NCBI GenBank assembly: GCA_002454195.1
Contig: DKIJ01000005.1
Location: 62,001 to 126,000 of the forward strand
Reading direction: 5' to 3'
Origin: Flavobacterium sp. UBA6721
GTDB taxonomy: Bacteria; Bacteroidota; Bacteroidia; Flavobacteriales; Flavobacteriaceae
DNA length: 64,000 nt
Shown: positions 42,776 through 53,556 of the stretch, one piece after another
Layout: each line of letters begins with the position of its first letter
Position numbering within the stretch: the first letter of the stretch is position 1
Notes under the pieces: generated by a model
What the model saw: only the letters and a program-made list of their open reading frames with translations
Databases searched by the model: none
Told to the model about the DNA's origin: nothing
Translations under genes and position numbers: made by a program

Positions 42776-45700
42776 TTATGCTGTTAATTCTTCTACCATT
42801 TGTTCCTCAGTTTCTAAGCGTTTTAACGCTTTTTTGTATTCTGTAGGCATTACTTTTACAAAATTCTCTAAGCTAGTGTTCCAGTCACTTAATAATTCAG
42901 CTCCTTTAGTACTGTCAGTGTACTGAACGTGTCTTTCAATTAAGTGTTTTAATTCATCAGCTTCTTTTCCTTCAACTGTTTCAAACTCGATTGTTTCAGT
43001 GTTACACAATCCGTTTTTGAATTTGTTTTGAGGATCATAGATATAAGCGATACCACCACTCATACCTGCAGCAAAGTTTCTTCCAGTTTTACCCAGAACA
43101 ACTACTTTTCCTCCAGTCATGTACTCACAACCGTGGTCACCCACACCCTCAACAACTGCTACAGCTCCTGAGTTACGTACTGCAAAACGCTCTCCTGCAA
43201 TACCGTTGATGAATGCTTCTCCTTCAATAGCTCCAAATAAACAAACGTTACCTACGATAATGTTTTCTGAAGCAACAAAAGTAGCTTTTGCTGGTTTCTT
43301 GATGATTAATTTAGCTCCAGATAAACCTTTACCTAAATAGTCATTGGTGTTTCCTTCTACAGTAAAAGTTAATCCGTGTGCACTAAATGCTCCTAAACTT
43401 TGTCCTGCTGAACCAGTGAAATTAATGTTTAAAGTGTCTTCTGGCAGACCTAAGTGTCCGTAGATTTTAGAAATTTCGTTACTAACAATAGCACCTACAG
43501 AACGATCTGTGTTCTTGATAGGATAATCTAGAGTCATTTTTTCTTTTCTGTATAAAGCACGGTGAGAATCTCTTAATATTTGGAAATCCAATACGTTGTC
43601 AAGACCATGATCTTGTTTTTCAGTATTACGAACTACCATGTTTTTATACGCAGCTGGACGATGTAAGATTGATGATAAATCTAAACCTCTGGCTTTGTAG
43701 TGTGTGATAGCTTTGTTAGAATTGATTTTGTGTGTTTGCCCAATCATTTCTACCATTGTTCTGAAACCTAATGAAGCCATGATACCTCTTAATTCTTCTG
43801 CTACATAGTAGAAGAAGTTAATTACGTGTTCAGGAGTTCCTTTAAAGTTTTTACGTAATTCTTTATCTTGAGTAGCAATACCTACAGGGCAAGTATTCAA
43901 GTGACATTTACGCATCATAATACATCCAGAAGCAACTAGTGGAGCAGTAGCGAAACCAAATTCTTCAGCACCTAATAAAGCGGCGATAGCTACGTCACGT
44001 CCCGTTTTTAACTGACCATCACATTCTACAACAATACGACTTCTTAAGTTATTTAATACTAAAGTTTGTTGTGCTTCCGCTAATCCAAGTTCCCAAGGAA
44101 GACCTGCGTGTTTTAATGATGTTAATGGAGAAGCTCCAGTTCCACCGTCATAACCAGCGATCAATACAACATCCGCTTTTGCTTTTGCAACACCCGCTGC
44201 AATTGTTCCAACACCAACTTCAGAAACTAATTTTACGTTGATGCGTGCTTCTCTATTTGCATTTTTCAAGTCGAAAATTAATTGTGCTAAATCTTCAATT
44301 GAATAAATATCGTGGTGTGGTGGAGGTGAAATCAATCCTACGAAAGGAGTTGAGTTACGAGCCGATGCAATCCAAGGTAATACTTTTTCACCAGGTAATT
44401 GACCACCTTCTCCAGGTTTAGCACCTTGAGCCATTTTAATTTGAATCTCTTTTGCACTTGATAAGTAGTGAGAAGTTACTCCAAAACGTCCAGAAGCTAC
44501 TTGTTTGATAGCCGAGTTACGACTGTCACCATTAATATCTGGTTGGAAACGAGTTCTGTCCTCACCACCTTCACCTGAATTGGATTTTCCTCCAATACGG
44601 TTCATTGCGATTGCTAAGTTCTCGTGTGCTTCTCTAGAGATAGATCCGTAAGACATCGCACCCGTTTTGAAACGTTTTACGATAGCTGTCCATGGTTCTA
44701 CTTCGTCTAATGGAATTGGGTCTAAGTTGTCAAATTCAAAAAGACCACGAATTGTCATTAAATTTTTAGCCTGATCGTTTACTGTTTTAGCATACACATC
44801 ATAACTAGCTTGATCACTTAAACGTACTGCTTGCTGTAATTTAGCGATAGTAGTTGGGTTGAATAAGTGTCTTTCTCCGTTTCTTCTCCATCTGTATTCT
44901 CCACCAATGTTTAATCCTAAACGGTTAGGGATTAATACATCTGGATAAGCGTATAAATATCTTTCGTTGATTTCTTTTTCAATTTCATACAGTCCGATAC
45001 CTTCAATTCTTGAAGCAGTGTATGGGAAGTATTTTTCAACAAATTTAGAGTTGAAACCAACAATTTCGAAAATTTGAGATCCTCTGTATGAGTGTAATGT
45101 AGAGATTCCAATTTTGTTCATGATTTTTAATAAACCAGAACCAATTGCTTTGTTGAAGTTGTCAACTGCTTTCTGCTCGCTGATTCCAGTGATAAATCCT
45201 TCTTGTACTTGAACACGAATGATTTCGTTCACCATATATGGGTTAATTGCACTTGCTCCGTAACCGAATAAAGTAGCGAAGTGGTGCGGTTCACGTGGTT
45301 CTGCAGATTCGATAATGATATCAAAATAAGAACGCTTACGTAAACGGTTCATTTGGTGGTGAACATAAGAACAAGCTAATAATGCAGGAATTGGAGCGAA
45401 ATCTTTATTAACACCTCTATCCGATAAGATTATAATATTAGTTCCTCTATCTACTGCTTTAGTAATTTGAATGATGATATCTTCTAAAGCATTTTCTAAA
45501 CCATTTAAACCTTTATCTTTTTTGTATAAGATTTCAATAGTTTCTGCTTTGAAATGATCGATATCAATATTTCTGATTTTTTCTAAATCATCGTTAGAAA
45601 TAACCGGGTTTTGAATTCTTAATTTTCTACATTGTTTACTAGAAATATCAAAAATATTTCTGTCCTGACCCAATGCTAAGCTGATATCAGTTACAATTTC

Positions 45701-47290
45701 CTCACGGATACCATCTAATGGAGGGTTAGTAACCTGTGCGAATAATTGTTTGAAATAGTTGGGAATTAATTGTGGTCTATCTGATAATACAGCAAGAGGA
45801 GTATCAGTACCCATGGAGCCTAATGCTTCTTTTCCAGATTGAGCCATTGGAGTGATAACATCTTGAATGTCCTCTAATGTATAATTAAATAAACGCTCTC
45901 TAGTTTTTAAATCGATAGTTTCGATTGGGCAAGCCTTAGTTGTAGTAGGTACGTCTCTTAGGTGTAAACGGTATTGTTTTAACCATTCTTGGTATGGTCT
46001 TTCAGAAACGATTTTGTTTTTGATTTCTTCATCATTTACGATGCGTCCTTCGTTCATGTCTACTAAGAACATTTTTCCTGGCTCTAATCTTCCATGGCTT
46101 TCTACGTCTTCTGGATCAACGTTTACTACACCAATTTCAGATGCCATGATTAATTTTCCGCTCTTTGTAACTGTATAACGAGAAGGTCTTAAACCATTAC
46201 GGTCTAATAAAGCTCCTACATAATCACCGTCAGAGAATGGTACAGATGCAGGTCCATCCCATGGTTCCATGATGCAAGCATTGTATTCGTAGAAAGCTTT
46301 TCTTTCCTCAGACATGGTTTTGTGTTTCTCCCATGCTTCAGGAATCATCATCATCATAACTTCAGGCAATGAACGTCCCGTATGTGTAAGTAATTCAACA
46401 ACCATATCCATAGAAGCTGAATCCGATTTTCCAGGTAAGATAATAGGGAATAATTTCTCTATTTGTGGACCAAATACATCACTTTTCATGATTTCTTCGC
46501 GAACACGCATTCTGCTTACGTTTCCTCTCAAAGTGTTGATCTCACCGTTTTGACACATGTATCTAAATGGCTGAGCTAACTCCCATGTAGGCATTGTATT
46601 TGTTGAGAAACGTTGGTGAACTAAAGCCAAACGAGTTACTAAATCCGTTTGTTGTAAGTCCGTATAATATGGCCCGATATCTTCAGGCATAATGATACCT
46701 TTATATATTAAGGTAGTAGTTGATAAACTAGGAACATAAAAATAAGAACTTTGCGATATTTTAGAATTGGCAATAGTGTGTTCTGTAATCTTACGAGCGG
46801 CGTACAATTTAGCTTTGAAGGTTGCTTCATCAATGGCTTCATTTTTACCTACGAACAATTGTTCAATTGTAGGTTCAGAAGCTAAAGCAATTTCTCCTAA
46901 TTGACTAGAATCAACAGGAACTTCTCTCCATCCTAAAACAGAAAGCCCTTGTGCTTTGATTTCTTTTTCAAATATGTCTTTACAAAAAACGTATTGATTT
47001 TTGATTTTTGGTAAAAATACCATCCCGACAGCATACTCTCTAGGGGCAGGTAATTTGAAATCACAAACTCTATTGAAATATTCATGAGGAATGTCAATTA
47101 AAAGTCCAGCTCCATCTCCCGTTTTCCCGTCAGCACTTACACCTCCACGGTGTTCTAGCTTTACTAGAATCTCTAATGCGTCGTGAATAATTTGATTTGT
47201 TTTCTCACCTTTAAGGTTGCAGATAAAACCAGCTCCACAGTTTTCATGCTCGAATTCTGGCAAATAAAGGCCTTGTTCTTTAACTTTCAT
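42776..47290 (-). CDS. gltB: Glutamate synthase large subunit
   Basis: A 1504-residue subunit. A short propeptide ends before nucleophile C18 (ENCGAGF) of the class II glutaminase domain. A central domain and the FMN/synthase domain with the 3Fe-4S cluster ([19 protein letters not shown]) follow, and a C-terminal GXGXG beta-helix ([26 protein letters not shown]) ends it. It is the first gene of gltBD. A -7 element TATTTTTG lies on the minus strand at 47316-47309, about 20 bp before the ATG. Confidence 0.95.
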   Translation of the reverse strand: MKVKEQGLYLPEFEHENCGAGFICNLKGEKTNQIIHDALEILVKLEHRGGVSADGKTGDGAGLLIDIPHEYFNRVCDFKLPAPREYAVGMVFLPKIKNQYVFCKDIFEKEIKAQGLSVLGWREVPVDSSQLGEIALASEPTIEQLFVGKNEAIDEATFKAKLYAARKITEHTIANSKISQSSYFYVPSLSTTTLIYKGIIMPEDIGPYYTDLQQTDLVTRLALVHQRFSTNTMPTWELAQPFRYMCQNGEINTLRGNVSRMRVREEIMKSDVFGPQIEKLFPIILPGKSDSASMDMVVELLTHTGRSLPEVMMMMIPEAWEKHKTMSEERKAFYEYNACIMEPWDGPASVPFSDGDYVGALLDRNGLRPSRYTVTKSGKLIMASEIGVVNVDPEDVESHGRLEPGKMFLVDMNEGRIVNDEEIKNKIVSERPYQEWLKQYRLHLRDVPTTTKACPIETIDLKTRERLFNYTLEDIQDVITPMAQSGKEALGSMGTDTPLAVLSDRPQLIPNYFKQLFAQVTNPPLDGIREEIVTDISLALGQDRNIFDISSKQCRKLRIQNPVISNDDLEKIRNIDIDHFKAETIEILYKKDKGLNGLENALEDIIIQITKAVDRGTNIIILSDRGVNKDFAPIPALLACSYVHHQMNRLRKRSYFDIIIESAEPREPHHFATLFGYGASAINPYMVNEIIRVQVQEGFITGISEQKAVDNFNKAIGSGLLKIMNKIGISTLHSYRGSQIFEIVGFNSKFVEKYFPYTASRIEGIGLYEIEKEINERYLYAYPDVLIPNRLGLNIGGEYRWRRNGERHLFNPTTIAKLQQAVRLSDQASYDVYAKTVNDQAKNLMTIRGLFEFDNLDPIPLDEVEPWTAIVKRFKTGAMSYGSISREAHENLAIAMNRIGGKSNSGEGGEDRTRFQPDINGDSRNSAIKQVASGRFGVTSHYLSSAKEIQIKMAQGAKPGEGGQLPGEKVLPWIASARNSTPFVGLISPPPHHDIYSIEDLAQLIFDLKNANREARINVKLVSEVGVGTIAAGVAKAKADVVLIAGYDGGTGASPLTSLKHAGLPWELGLAEAQQTLVLNNLRSRIVVECDGQLKTGRDVAIAALLGAEEFGFATAPLVASGCIMMRKCHLNTCPVGIATQDKELRKNFKGTPEHVINFFYYVAEELRGIMASLGFRTMVEMIGQTHKINSNKAITHYKARGLDLSSILHRPAAYKNMVVRNTEKQDHGLDNVLDFQILRDSHRALYRKEKMTLDYPIKNTDRSVGAIVSNEISKIYGHLGLPEDTLNINFTGSAGQSLGAFSAHGLTFTVEGNTNDYLGKGLSGAKLIIKKPAKATFVASENIIVGNVCLFGAIEGEAFINGIAGERFAVRNSGAVAVVEGVGDHGCEYMTGGKVVVLGKTGRNFAAGMSGGIAYIYDPQNKFKNGLCNTETIEFETVEGKEADELKHLIERHVQYTDSTKGAELLSDWNTSLENFVKVMPTEYKKALKRLETEEQMVEELTA

Positions 47291-47714
47291 GCTTGATAAT
47301 TTTTTTTACAAAAATAGATATTTCATTAAATATAATCCATTGATTTGGACTATTCGAGCTTACTTTTACAGGAATAATAGAAAAATGTATTAATTATAAT
47401 AATAATTGCATTATTTAGGCTAAGTATTAACAAATTATTAATATTCACTGTATTTTGACCTTATATATTGACAATTATTTCTGATTTTTTTAAAAACAAA
47501 ATTGAGAAATTTTGTGTAAAAATGCTTGTTTGTTCTCTTTATTTGCTATGAAATCATTTTTTTGGTAGAAATATTGAAGCAAAAGACGTTTTTTTTTAAC
47601 TTTCTCAATAAGATATTTTAAATCGATAAAAAGATTTCTCATTTAAGTTCGTTTTTTCTACTTTTGTCGGACTTATTTTCTGAAATAAAATCAGATTCAG
47701 ACAAATTCTATATT
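47291..47714. other. Divergent gltB/sucC upstream region
   Basis: No gene seen. It holds the gltB -7 element (TATTTTTG, 47316-47309, minus) and the sucC -7 element (TACTTTTG, 47659-47666, plus). Neither has a clear -33 TTG. The 47320-47650 stretch is very AT-rich without a feature I can support. Confidence 0.5.
47659..47666 (+). promoter_or_regulatory. -7 promoter element of sucC
   Basis: TACTTTTG fits TAnnTTTG and lies about 50 bp before ATG 47715. It overlaps the in-frame TTG at 47664, which argues against the longer start. Confidence 0.5.
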
Positions 47715-48908
47715 ATGAACATACACGAATATCAAGGAAAAGAGATTTTAGCTAGCTATGGCGTTCGCGTTCAACGCGGAATCGTTGCAAATAGTCCAGT
47801 AGAAGCAGTTGCTGCTGCAAAACAATTAACTACCGAAACAGGAACGAGCTGGTACGTAGTTAAAGCACAAATTCACGCAGGTGGTCGTGGTAAAGGTGGA
47901 GGTGTTAAACTGGCTAAAGGTATTGACAAAGTAGAAGGAATTGCAGAAGAAATCATCGGAATGCAATTAGTTACTCCTCAAACATCTGCAGAAGGTAAAA
48001 CAGTTCACAAAGTTTTAATTGCAGAGGATGTTTACTATCCAGGAGAATCTGAAACTTCAGAATTTTATGTGTCTGTATTGTTAAACAGAGCTACAGGACG
48101 TAATATGATTATGTATTCTACAGAAGGTGGAATGGATATTGAGGAAGTTGCTGAGCATACTCCGCACTTAATCTTTACTGAAGAAATTGACCCAGCTGTT
48201 GGTTTACAAGGTTTTCAAGCTAGAAGAATTGCATTTAACTTAGGTGTTACAGGTAATGCATTCAAAGAAATGGTGAAATTTATCGATGCTTTATATAAAG
48301 CTTATATTGGTTCAGATGCTTCTATGTTTGAAATCAATCCAGTTTTAAAAACATCTGATAATAAAATTTTAGCTGTTGATGCTAAAGTAAATATTGACGA
48401 TAACGCATTGTTCAGACAAAAAGTGTATGCAGACATGCGTGATGTACGTGAAGAGAATCCAATTGAAGTAGAAGCTAAAGAAGTAGGATTGAACTATGTG
48501 GACCTTGATGGTACTGTAGGGTGTATGGTAAACGGTGCAGGTCTTGCTATGGCAACTATGGATTTGATTAAATATGCAGGTTTTGAGCCAGCTAACTTCC
48601 TTGATGTAGGAGGAACTGCTGATGCTAAACGTGTTGAAACAGCTTTCCGTATTATTTTGAAAGATCCAAACGTAAAAGCAATCTTAATCAATATCTTTGG
48701 TGGAATCGTTCGTTGTGACCGTGTCGCTCAAGGAGTTGTTGATGCATACAAAAACATGGGAGATGCTATTAATGTGCCAATCATTGTTCGTTTGCAAGGA
48801 ACTAACGCTGAAATTGCAAAAGAATTAATTGATAATTCAGGTATGCCAATTTTATCGGCTGTTCAGTTCCAAGAAGCTGCTGATCAAGTACAAGCTGCAC
48901 TTTCTTAG
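47715..48908 (+). CDS. sucC: Succinate--CoA ligase, beta subunit
   Basis: A 397-residue ATP-grasp subunit of succinyl-CoA synthetase in the citric acid cycle. It starts MNIHEYQGKEILASYGV, the family's usual N-terminus, so ATG 47715 is chosen over an in-frame TTG 17 codons upstream. Motifs: KAQIHAGGRGKGGGVK, EINPV, and the CoA/phosphate loop GGIVRCDRVAQGV near 332-344. The alpha subunit (sucD) is not adjacent. A strong terminator follows. Confidence 0.95.
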   Translation: MNIHEYQGKEILASYGVRVQRGIVANSPVEAVAAAKQLTTETGTSWYVVKAQIHAGGRGKGGGVKLAKGIDKVEGIAEEIIGMQLVTPQTSAEGKTVHKVLIAEDVYYPGESETSEFYVSVLLNRATGRNMIMYSTEGGMDIEEVAEHTPHLIFTEEIDPAVGLQGFQARRIAFNLGVTGNAFKEMVKFIDALYKAYIGSDASMFEINPVLKTSDNKILAVDAKVNIDDNALFRQKVYADMRDVREENPIEVEAKEVGLNYVDLDGTVGCMVNGAGLAMATMDLIKYAGFEPANFLDVGGTADAKRVETAFRIILKDPNVKAILINIFGGIVRCDRVAQGVVDAYKNMGDAINVPIIVRLQGTNAEIAKELIDNSGMPILSAVQFQEAADQVQAALS

Positions 48909-48933
48909 TTAAAAAGCTTAGTTATATACAATG

Positions 48934-48965
48934 GCCCGTCTTTATTTGAGACGGGCTTTTTTTAT
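48934..48965 (+). terminator. Terminator after sucC
   Basis: An 8-bp GC-rich stem (GCCCGTCT 48934-48941, AGACGGGC 48949-48956) with a T-tract. Confidence 0.9.
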
Positions 48966-49239
48966 TTTCACAAATCAATTTCGGATTATCTATATTTATG
49001 TTAATCTATTATTAATGAGTAAATTATTGAGGTTTTTTTATAGTTTTTAAGTTTATTGTGAGTTTATTTAATTTTTGGTTTCCTTTTATTGTAAGCTGTG
49101 AAATTTTTGAAAAGAATATTTTTATTACTTATAATAGGTAATTGATTATGTTTTTTATCATTGGGTTAAGTAATTGTTTTTGTGTTTTTTGATTAAAAAT
49201 CAGTACTAATTTTGAACTGTAATTAAAAACAAAAAGATT
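48966..49239. other. Gap upstream of the first tandem exported-protein gene
   Basis: Very AT-rich, no gene. The only signal is a -7 element TAATTTTG (49207-49214), 26 bp before the next ATG. Confidence 0.4.
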
Positions 49240-49578
49240 ATGAAAAAATTATTTTTATCTATTGTAGTAGCGTTATTTATGACTTCAACATTTGCTGCTA
49301 CTGATACTCCAAATACAAAAAGTAATTACGCAGAGACGTATAAGGAATTGTCAAAACTGTTAAATGCATATACTCAGCTGGATGGTATAGGTGAGGATAC
49401 AGTAGTTAAAGTTAGAATTGTTATTAATGAAAATCATGAAATTGTAGTAATGAGTACAAGTACAGATGATGATTTTTTGAATAATTATATTAAAACTACT
49501 TTAAATTATCAAAAATTAGAGGCTAATGAGTTGGCTTCTGGAAACGGACTGGTGTTTTTAGTCAAATTTATGAAGTAG
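49240..49578 (+). CDS. Small exported protein, tandem paralogue 1
   Basis: A 112-residue protein with a signal peptide (MKKLFLSIVVALFMTSTFA). The mature part has a helix (YAETYKELSKLLNAY), a strand pair with VKVRIVINENHEIVVMSTSTDD, and a C-terminal LVFLVKFMK strand. The pattern of a VKVRIxINENxEIVV strand is faintly like a TonB C-terminal fold, but no TonB helix is present. It is closely related to the gene 332 bp downstream. Expected in the periplasm. Function unknown. Confidence 0.75.
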   Translation: MKKLFLSIVVALFMTSTFAATDTPNTKSNYAETYKELSKLLNAYTQLDGIGEDTVVKVRIVINENHEIVVMSTSTDDDFLNNYIKTTLNYQKLEANELASGNGLVFLVKFMK

Positions 49579-49600
49579 TTTTTAATAGCATTACAATCGT

Positions 49601-49648
49601 AAAAAAGTCTCATTTCGATGAAATTGTCGATTTGAGACTTTTTTTGTT
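49601..49648 (+). terminator. Terminator after paralogue 1
   Basis: A 12-bp stem (AAAAAAGTCTCA 49601-49612, TGAGACTTTTTT 49633-49644) with a T-tract. Confidence 0.8.
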
Positions 49649-49830
49649 GCTTTTTTTGTTGAATATAATGCAAAATAAGCTTCGTTTTGATGTGTTTTGG
49701 TATTTTTTATCGAGGTTATTTCTATTTTTTATGTGAATAATGAAAATTAAAGTATTTTTTTTTTATTATAGTTTCATTTTTTAATTGGTAATTTTTTGCA
49801 ACTCTCAAAACTTGCAGTATTGATAATAAT

Positions 49831-49887
49831 TTAAGTGTTTGATTGAGATTTTTTAATAATTTAGTAATGAAATCTAAAAACACTTAA
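49831..49887 (+). promoter_or_regulatory. Interrupted inverted repeat upstream of paralogue 2
   Basis: Outer arms TTAAGTGTTT (49831-49840) and AAACACTTAA (49878-49887) are perfect; inner arms AGATTT/AAATCT pair as well. It ends 23 bp before the start codon. It could be a leader hairpin or a regulator site. No clear -7 element is visible. The rest of the gap (49649-49830) has no feature. Confidence 0.4.
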
Positions 49888-49910
49888 GTTTAATTTAAAA
49901 TTTAGAAATC

Positions 49911-50249
49911 ATGAAAAAATTATTATTATCAGTTGTTGCTACTTTATTTTTAACAACAGCATTTGCAAAAGAGAATCCTACTAAAGGAACAAATGATTAT
50001 GATGACACTTACAAAGAGATCAGTAAGATGTTAAATAGTTATCCAAGTTTTGACGGTTTAGGAGAAGAAGTTTTGGTTAAAGTGAGAATTGCACTTAATG
50101 AAAATCGTGAAATTGTAGTTATGAGTACAAACACTACAAATAGTGATTTAAACTATTTTATCAAGAATACCTTGAACTACAAAAAGATTTCAGCAGATGA
50201 TTTAGAAACAGGAAAAGGACTTGTTTTCCTAGTGAAATTTACAAAATAA
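49911..50249 (+). CDS. Small exported protein, tandem paralogue 2
   Basis: A 112-residue protein with a signal peptide (MKKLLLSVVATLFLTTAFA), the same length as paralogue 1 and similar along its whole length (DTYKEISKMLNSY, VKVRIALNENREIVVMSTNT, GLVFLVKFTK). A tandem duplication is clear. Both have separate terminators, so they are expressed separately. Function unknown; an adhesion, envelope or stress role would be guesswork. Confidence 0.75.
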   Translation: MKKLLLSVVATLFLTTAFAKENPTKGTNDYDDTYKEISKMLNSYPSFDGLGEEVLVKVRIALNENREIVVMSTNTTNSDLNYFIKNTLNYKKISADDLETGKGLVFLVKFTK

Positions 50250-50267
50250 GATGAATGAATTAAACAA

Positions 50268-50300
50268 ATAAATCCCGAGTATGTACTCGGGATTTATATT
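50268..50300 (+). terminator. Terminator after paralogue 2
   Basis: A stem ATAAATCCCGAGT/ACTCGGGATTTAT with a four-base loop and T-rich bases after it, 20 bp behind the stop. It also faces the convergent DUF1456 gene. Confidence 0.75.
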
Positions 50301-50329
50301 TTAATAGAAATCTTAATTAGCTATCTAGT

Positions 50330-50743
50330 TTAGGATTTTTTGTTTTTTCCGTTATTGAATTTTACTTTTTCTACCACTTGAATTTTTGGAGTTGGTTTTT
50401 TAAAGTTGGTTTTTTTCTTAAAATTTGTTTTAGCTTGATTAGGTTCGCCAGTAGCTGATTCTTTAGCTTTGGCAGGGATTTCGGACTTATGTTTAGCTAA
50501 AACTTCCTTAGGGTTTTTAGGGTTTTCCTTAGTCCCTCTTAAGTGAATTACAAGGCCATTTAAAAAATTACGTAAAACTTGATCGCCACATTCTACATAG
50601 TTAGGATGTTTTTCATCACGAAAAAATGCACCCAATTCGGATTTAGAAATTCTAAAATCTACCAATTCTAAAATTTCAACTATTTGATCATCGCGAAGCA
50701 TTAGGGCAACACGTAATTTTTTAAAAATATCGTTGTTTGTCAT
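50330..50743 (-). CDS. DUF1456 family protein (YehS-like)
   Basis: A 137-residue protein with two DUF1456 repeats (about 3-45 with DIFKKLRVALMLRDDQIVEILELVDFRISKSELGAFFR, and a second segment, CGDQVLRNFLNGLVIHLRG) and a basic, disordered C-terminal tail (about 70-137) rich in Lys, Asn and Pro. The tail could bind nucleic acid. The function of DUF1456 is unknown. A -7 element TACCTTTG on the minus strand (50767-50760) serves it, 17 bp before the ATG. Confidence 0.87.
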   Translation of the reverse strand: MTNNDIFKKLRVALMLRDDQIVEILELVDFRISKSELGAFFRDEKHPNYVECGDQVLRNFLNGLVIHLRGTKENPKNPKEVLAKHKSEIPAKAKESATGEPNQAKTNFKKKTNFKKPTPKIQVVEKVKFNNGKNKKS

Positions 50744-50780
50744 TTTGTTTTATTTTTTACAAAGGTACATTATTATCATG

Positions 50781-51824
50781 TTAGCTAGTCTGCTCATTTT
50801 GATATTCGTTGAGGATTTTAATTATTTTATTTAAATCCTTTTTTTTGTGATTCGCAGTTATAATGATTCTATTCAGATATTCGTTATCAGAATTATATTT
50901 GAAATTTGTAATGATTATTTTTTTTGATGCCAGGATTGTATTGATGTTTTCAATCTTGGGGTAAATAACAGGATAATTTTGTTCAAAGAGAATCTTATTA
51001 TTAGTCGCCAGTTTTAAACCTAAATAGGTTAGATTTTCTTGAAGTTTTTTTTGTTGTTTCTTGATTATTTTTTTTGCTTCGGCAATTGTATTTACAAACG
51101 CAGGATTCATTCCTGCACTCGACACAAAAATATCATTGTTTTTTAGTTTTTCAATAAAAACACTACTTCCAGCAACAACACCCCCTGATACACCTAAAGC
51201 TTTACCTAAAGAAGATACTAATATCTTATGTTGGATATTGCTATATTGTATAGAAGAATACAAACCACAACCCTCTTTACCTACTATTCCTAAAGAATGA
51301 GATTCGTCAATTACTAAGGCAATTTCTTTATGATTTGGGATTTGCTCTAAAACGCTAAGATCAACTGCATTAATAGAATTAGAAGGAACTGCGTCTGTGA
51401 GGATGGCTATTTTTTCTGTTGTATTATCTAATATCCTCGGGTTGATTTTTCCATTTATGAAAAAAGGAGAACTATTATTGTGTGAAATTGCGTTATGATT
51501 ATTTGGAAAATGATAAAAAAGAAAGTTTTCAAATTCCAAATGTTTCAAAACCAATTGTGCTGCTAACATACCTGAAGAGACAGTAAGAGCGGCTTGTGAT
51601 TGAATAAATTCAGCTAAAAAAGTTTCACCTTTCTCATAAGCCGAAAGTTTTATATTGGCATTTCGAGAACTTCCATAAGCTGTTCCCCAATGCTTGATGT
51701 TTTTGGCTGCTATTTTTTGGAATTTTTTATTTGGCGGTAAGCCTAAATAAGCTGTCCCGCCAAAGTATATGTATTTTTCGTTGTCGATTTTTATAATTCG
51801 ATTTGGGAATTCCTCTACTGTCAT
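50781..51824 (-). CDS. PLP-dependent aminotransferase-fold enzyme (KBL/BioF-like)
   Basis: A 347-residue fold-type I enzyme of the alpha-oxoamine synthase group. Visible: GTAYLGLPP near the start, YGSSRNAN at 50-57, DESHSLG (173-179) and the PLP Lys K208 in VSSLGKALGVSGG. It is shorter than BioF and its substrate is not known. It lies 5 bp after the dipeptide epimerase gene, suggesting work on cell-wall peptides or their amino acids. Confidence 0.85.
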   Translation of the reverse strand: MTVEEFPNRIIKIDNEKYIYFGGTAYLGLPPNKKFQKIAAKNIKHWGTAYGSSRNANIKLSAYEKGETFLAEFIQSQAALTVSSGMLAAQLVLKHLEFENFLFYHFPNNHNAISHNNSSPFFINGKINPRILDNTTEKIAILTDAVPSNSINAVDLSVLEQIPNHKEIALVIDESHSLGIVGKEGCGLYSSIQYSNIQHKILVSSLGKALGVSGGVVAGSSVFIEKLKNNDIFVSSAGMNPAFVNTIAEAKKIIKKQQKKLQENLTYLGLKLATNNKILFEQNYPVIYPKIENINTILASKKIIITNFKYNSDNEYLNRIIITANHKKKDLNKIIKILNEYQNEQTS

Positions 51825-51829
51825 TTTAG

Positions 51830-52840
51830 TTATTTTAAAACAACACCGGTTCCATTCAATTCTGAATAATCAATTTTTCCATGAGCTATTTTTACTCCTT
51901 TGGCAATATCTTCCGATAAAAGTAAAGCACCATCCATATCCACATAATCCAGTTGAGGCAATAAATGGGCTATTGCTGAAATTCCAACTGATGATTCCGT
52001 CATGCAGCCCACCATCGTTTTTAATCCTAGTCTTTTGGCTTGTTCAATCATTCTGCGTGCTGGAGTTAATCCGCCACATTTTACTAGTTTGATGTTGATA
52101 CCATGAAAATGATTATAGCATTTGGCAACATCTTGTTCTACAATACAGCTTTCATCAGCAATTATAGGAAGCACCGAATGTTTGTAAATGAATTCATGAC
52201 CTGCCCAATCATCCGCTTTTAAGGGTTGTTCTAGGAATTCAACACCTAATTTTTTTAGTTCGATGGCGTTGTTTAGCGTTTCTTCAATTCCCCAGCCACA
52301 ATTTGCATCAATTCTAAAAATAGCATTAGTATGTGCTCTTAAAGCTTTGACAATTTCGATATCATTACTCGTTCCTAATTTGATTTTATAGATAGGCCAA
52401 GGTAGCTCTTTCATTTTCGACACCATCTTGTCTATCGTATCAATCCCAATGGTATAGTTAGTCAAAGGGTTTCTTTCGATATTATAGTGCCAAAGTTCAT
52501 GTAGTTTTTTTCCTTGTTGACGTGCATACAAATCGTTGTAAGCCATATCTAATGCACAAAGGGCAAACATATTATGTTTAAGCTGTGGATACATTTTTGC
52601 CCAGAAATCTTCAGGTGTTTCATCAATTGTTGATTCGATGAGTATTTGTACTGCTTCTAAATCCTGTTTCATCATGGGTACGGTGATATTGTAATAAGGA
52701 TTTGAAGTTGCTTCGCCATATCCTGAGAATCCACCACTTTTTAATTGTACTATTAAAGAGGGTTGGGTATCTATTGATTCTCTAGAGATTGTGAATGTGT
52801 GCTTTAGTTGTAGCTCGTATTCTCTAATAATCAATTCCAT
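51830..52840 (-). CDS. Dipeptide (L-Ala-D/L-Glu) epimerase, enolase superfamily
   Basis: A 336-residue muconate-lactonising-enzyme-type protein. Catalytic K152 and K154 in YKIKLG, metal ligands D178, E204 and D229 (DANCGW, EQP, DES), and the second Lys in KLVKCGG. It matches the AEE group that epimerises L-Ala-D-Glu from peptidoglycan turnover, though other dipeptides are possible. It is the first gene of a pair with the PLP enzyme. Confidence 0.87.
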   Translation of the reverse strand: MELIIREYELQLKHTFTISRESIDTQPSLIVQLKSGGFSGYGEATSNPYYNITVPMMKQDLEAVQILIESTIDETPEDFWAKMYPQLKHNMFALCALDMAYNDLYARQQGKKLHELWHYNIERNPLTNYTIGIDTIDKMVSKMKELPWPIYKIKLGTSNDIEIVKALRAHTNAIFRIDANCGWGIEETLNNAIELKKLGVEFLEQPLKADDWAGHEFIYKHSVLPIIADESCIVEQDVAKCYNHFHGINIKLVKCGGLTPARRMIEQAKRLGLKTMVGCMTESSVGISAIAHLLPQLDYVDMDGALLLSEDIAKGVKIAHGKIDYSELNGTGVVLK

Positions 52841-53151
52841 AATAGTCTGGTTTTATTATAAAATTAAGCTTTAAAAATGAATAATTTTTGCCCGATATGA
52901 AGAATTTTTAAATTCTGATTTTTTGAACCACATTTTGCTTAAATGATAAAAAAGTATAGTCGGAAAAACAAATAGTTTAAAAAGAGGGTTTTTACCATGT
53001 GATTTACTATCGATGAATAGCAAAAAATGATGATTTTTGTCCTTTTTTAAGTGGTTTTAAAATGCGATTTTTATATCAAAACCGATGATTTTGAGAATTT
53101 GATTGGGTTTTTATCTTAAAAAATGATATTTTAGCTAAAATTATTTATGAT
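52841..53151. other. Gap between dipeptide epimerase and TerB-like genes
   Basis: AT-rich, with divergent transcription. I see no gene, no strong hairpin and no full -33/-7 promoter in it. Confidence 0.4.
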
Positions 53152-53556
53152 ATGAGTACTAGCGTAGAAAAAAAGAAATTGCTTTTAGAAATGATTGCTT
53201 ATGCGACAATCGATGGTCAACTGAGTAAAAAAAGCTATGATTTTTTATTTTTAATTGCTAATGAATTAAATTTCGAGAAAGGAGTTTTTTTAGACCTTTT
53301 TGGAGAAGAATTACCTGTTTTATCGGGTAATTTGAAACTTACAAGAATTAAACAATTTTATCAATTATTGCTCTTTTTTCAGAATGATGGTATTTTGCAC
53401 AAACAAGATCCAGAATTAATTATTCATATAGCAATAAGTATGGGACTAGATATTGAAGCGATCAAAATTCTAGTCAAAAAAGTGAAAAACATGCCTAATT
53501 CTGTTATTCCTGACGATGTTTTGTGGAATATGTTTTACGCAGATTATGAATATTAA
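53152..53556 (+). CDS. TerB-like helical protein
   Basis: A 134-residue all-helical protein. The first half (KKKLLLEMIAYATIDGQLSKKSYDFLFLIANELNFEKGVFLDLF) resembles one TerB/tellurite-resistance-type helical repeat with an acidic loop (ATIDGQLS). Its 3' end overlaps the convergent uvrB gene by 4 bp. No function can be named. The start ATG 53152 is the first Met of the frame. Confidence 0.7.
   Translation: MSTSVEKKKLLLEMIAYATIDGQLSKKSYDFLFLIANELNFEKGVFLDLFGEELPVLSGNLKLTRIKQFYQLLLFFQNDGILHKQDPELIIHIAISMGLDIEAIKILVKKVKNMPNSVIPDDVLWNMFYADYEY

Noticed and set aside
49240..50249. Tandem small proteins as a toxin-antitoxin pair
   Set aside because: Both have signal peptides, are similar to each other and are separately terminated, which does not fit a toxin and antitoxin.
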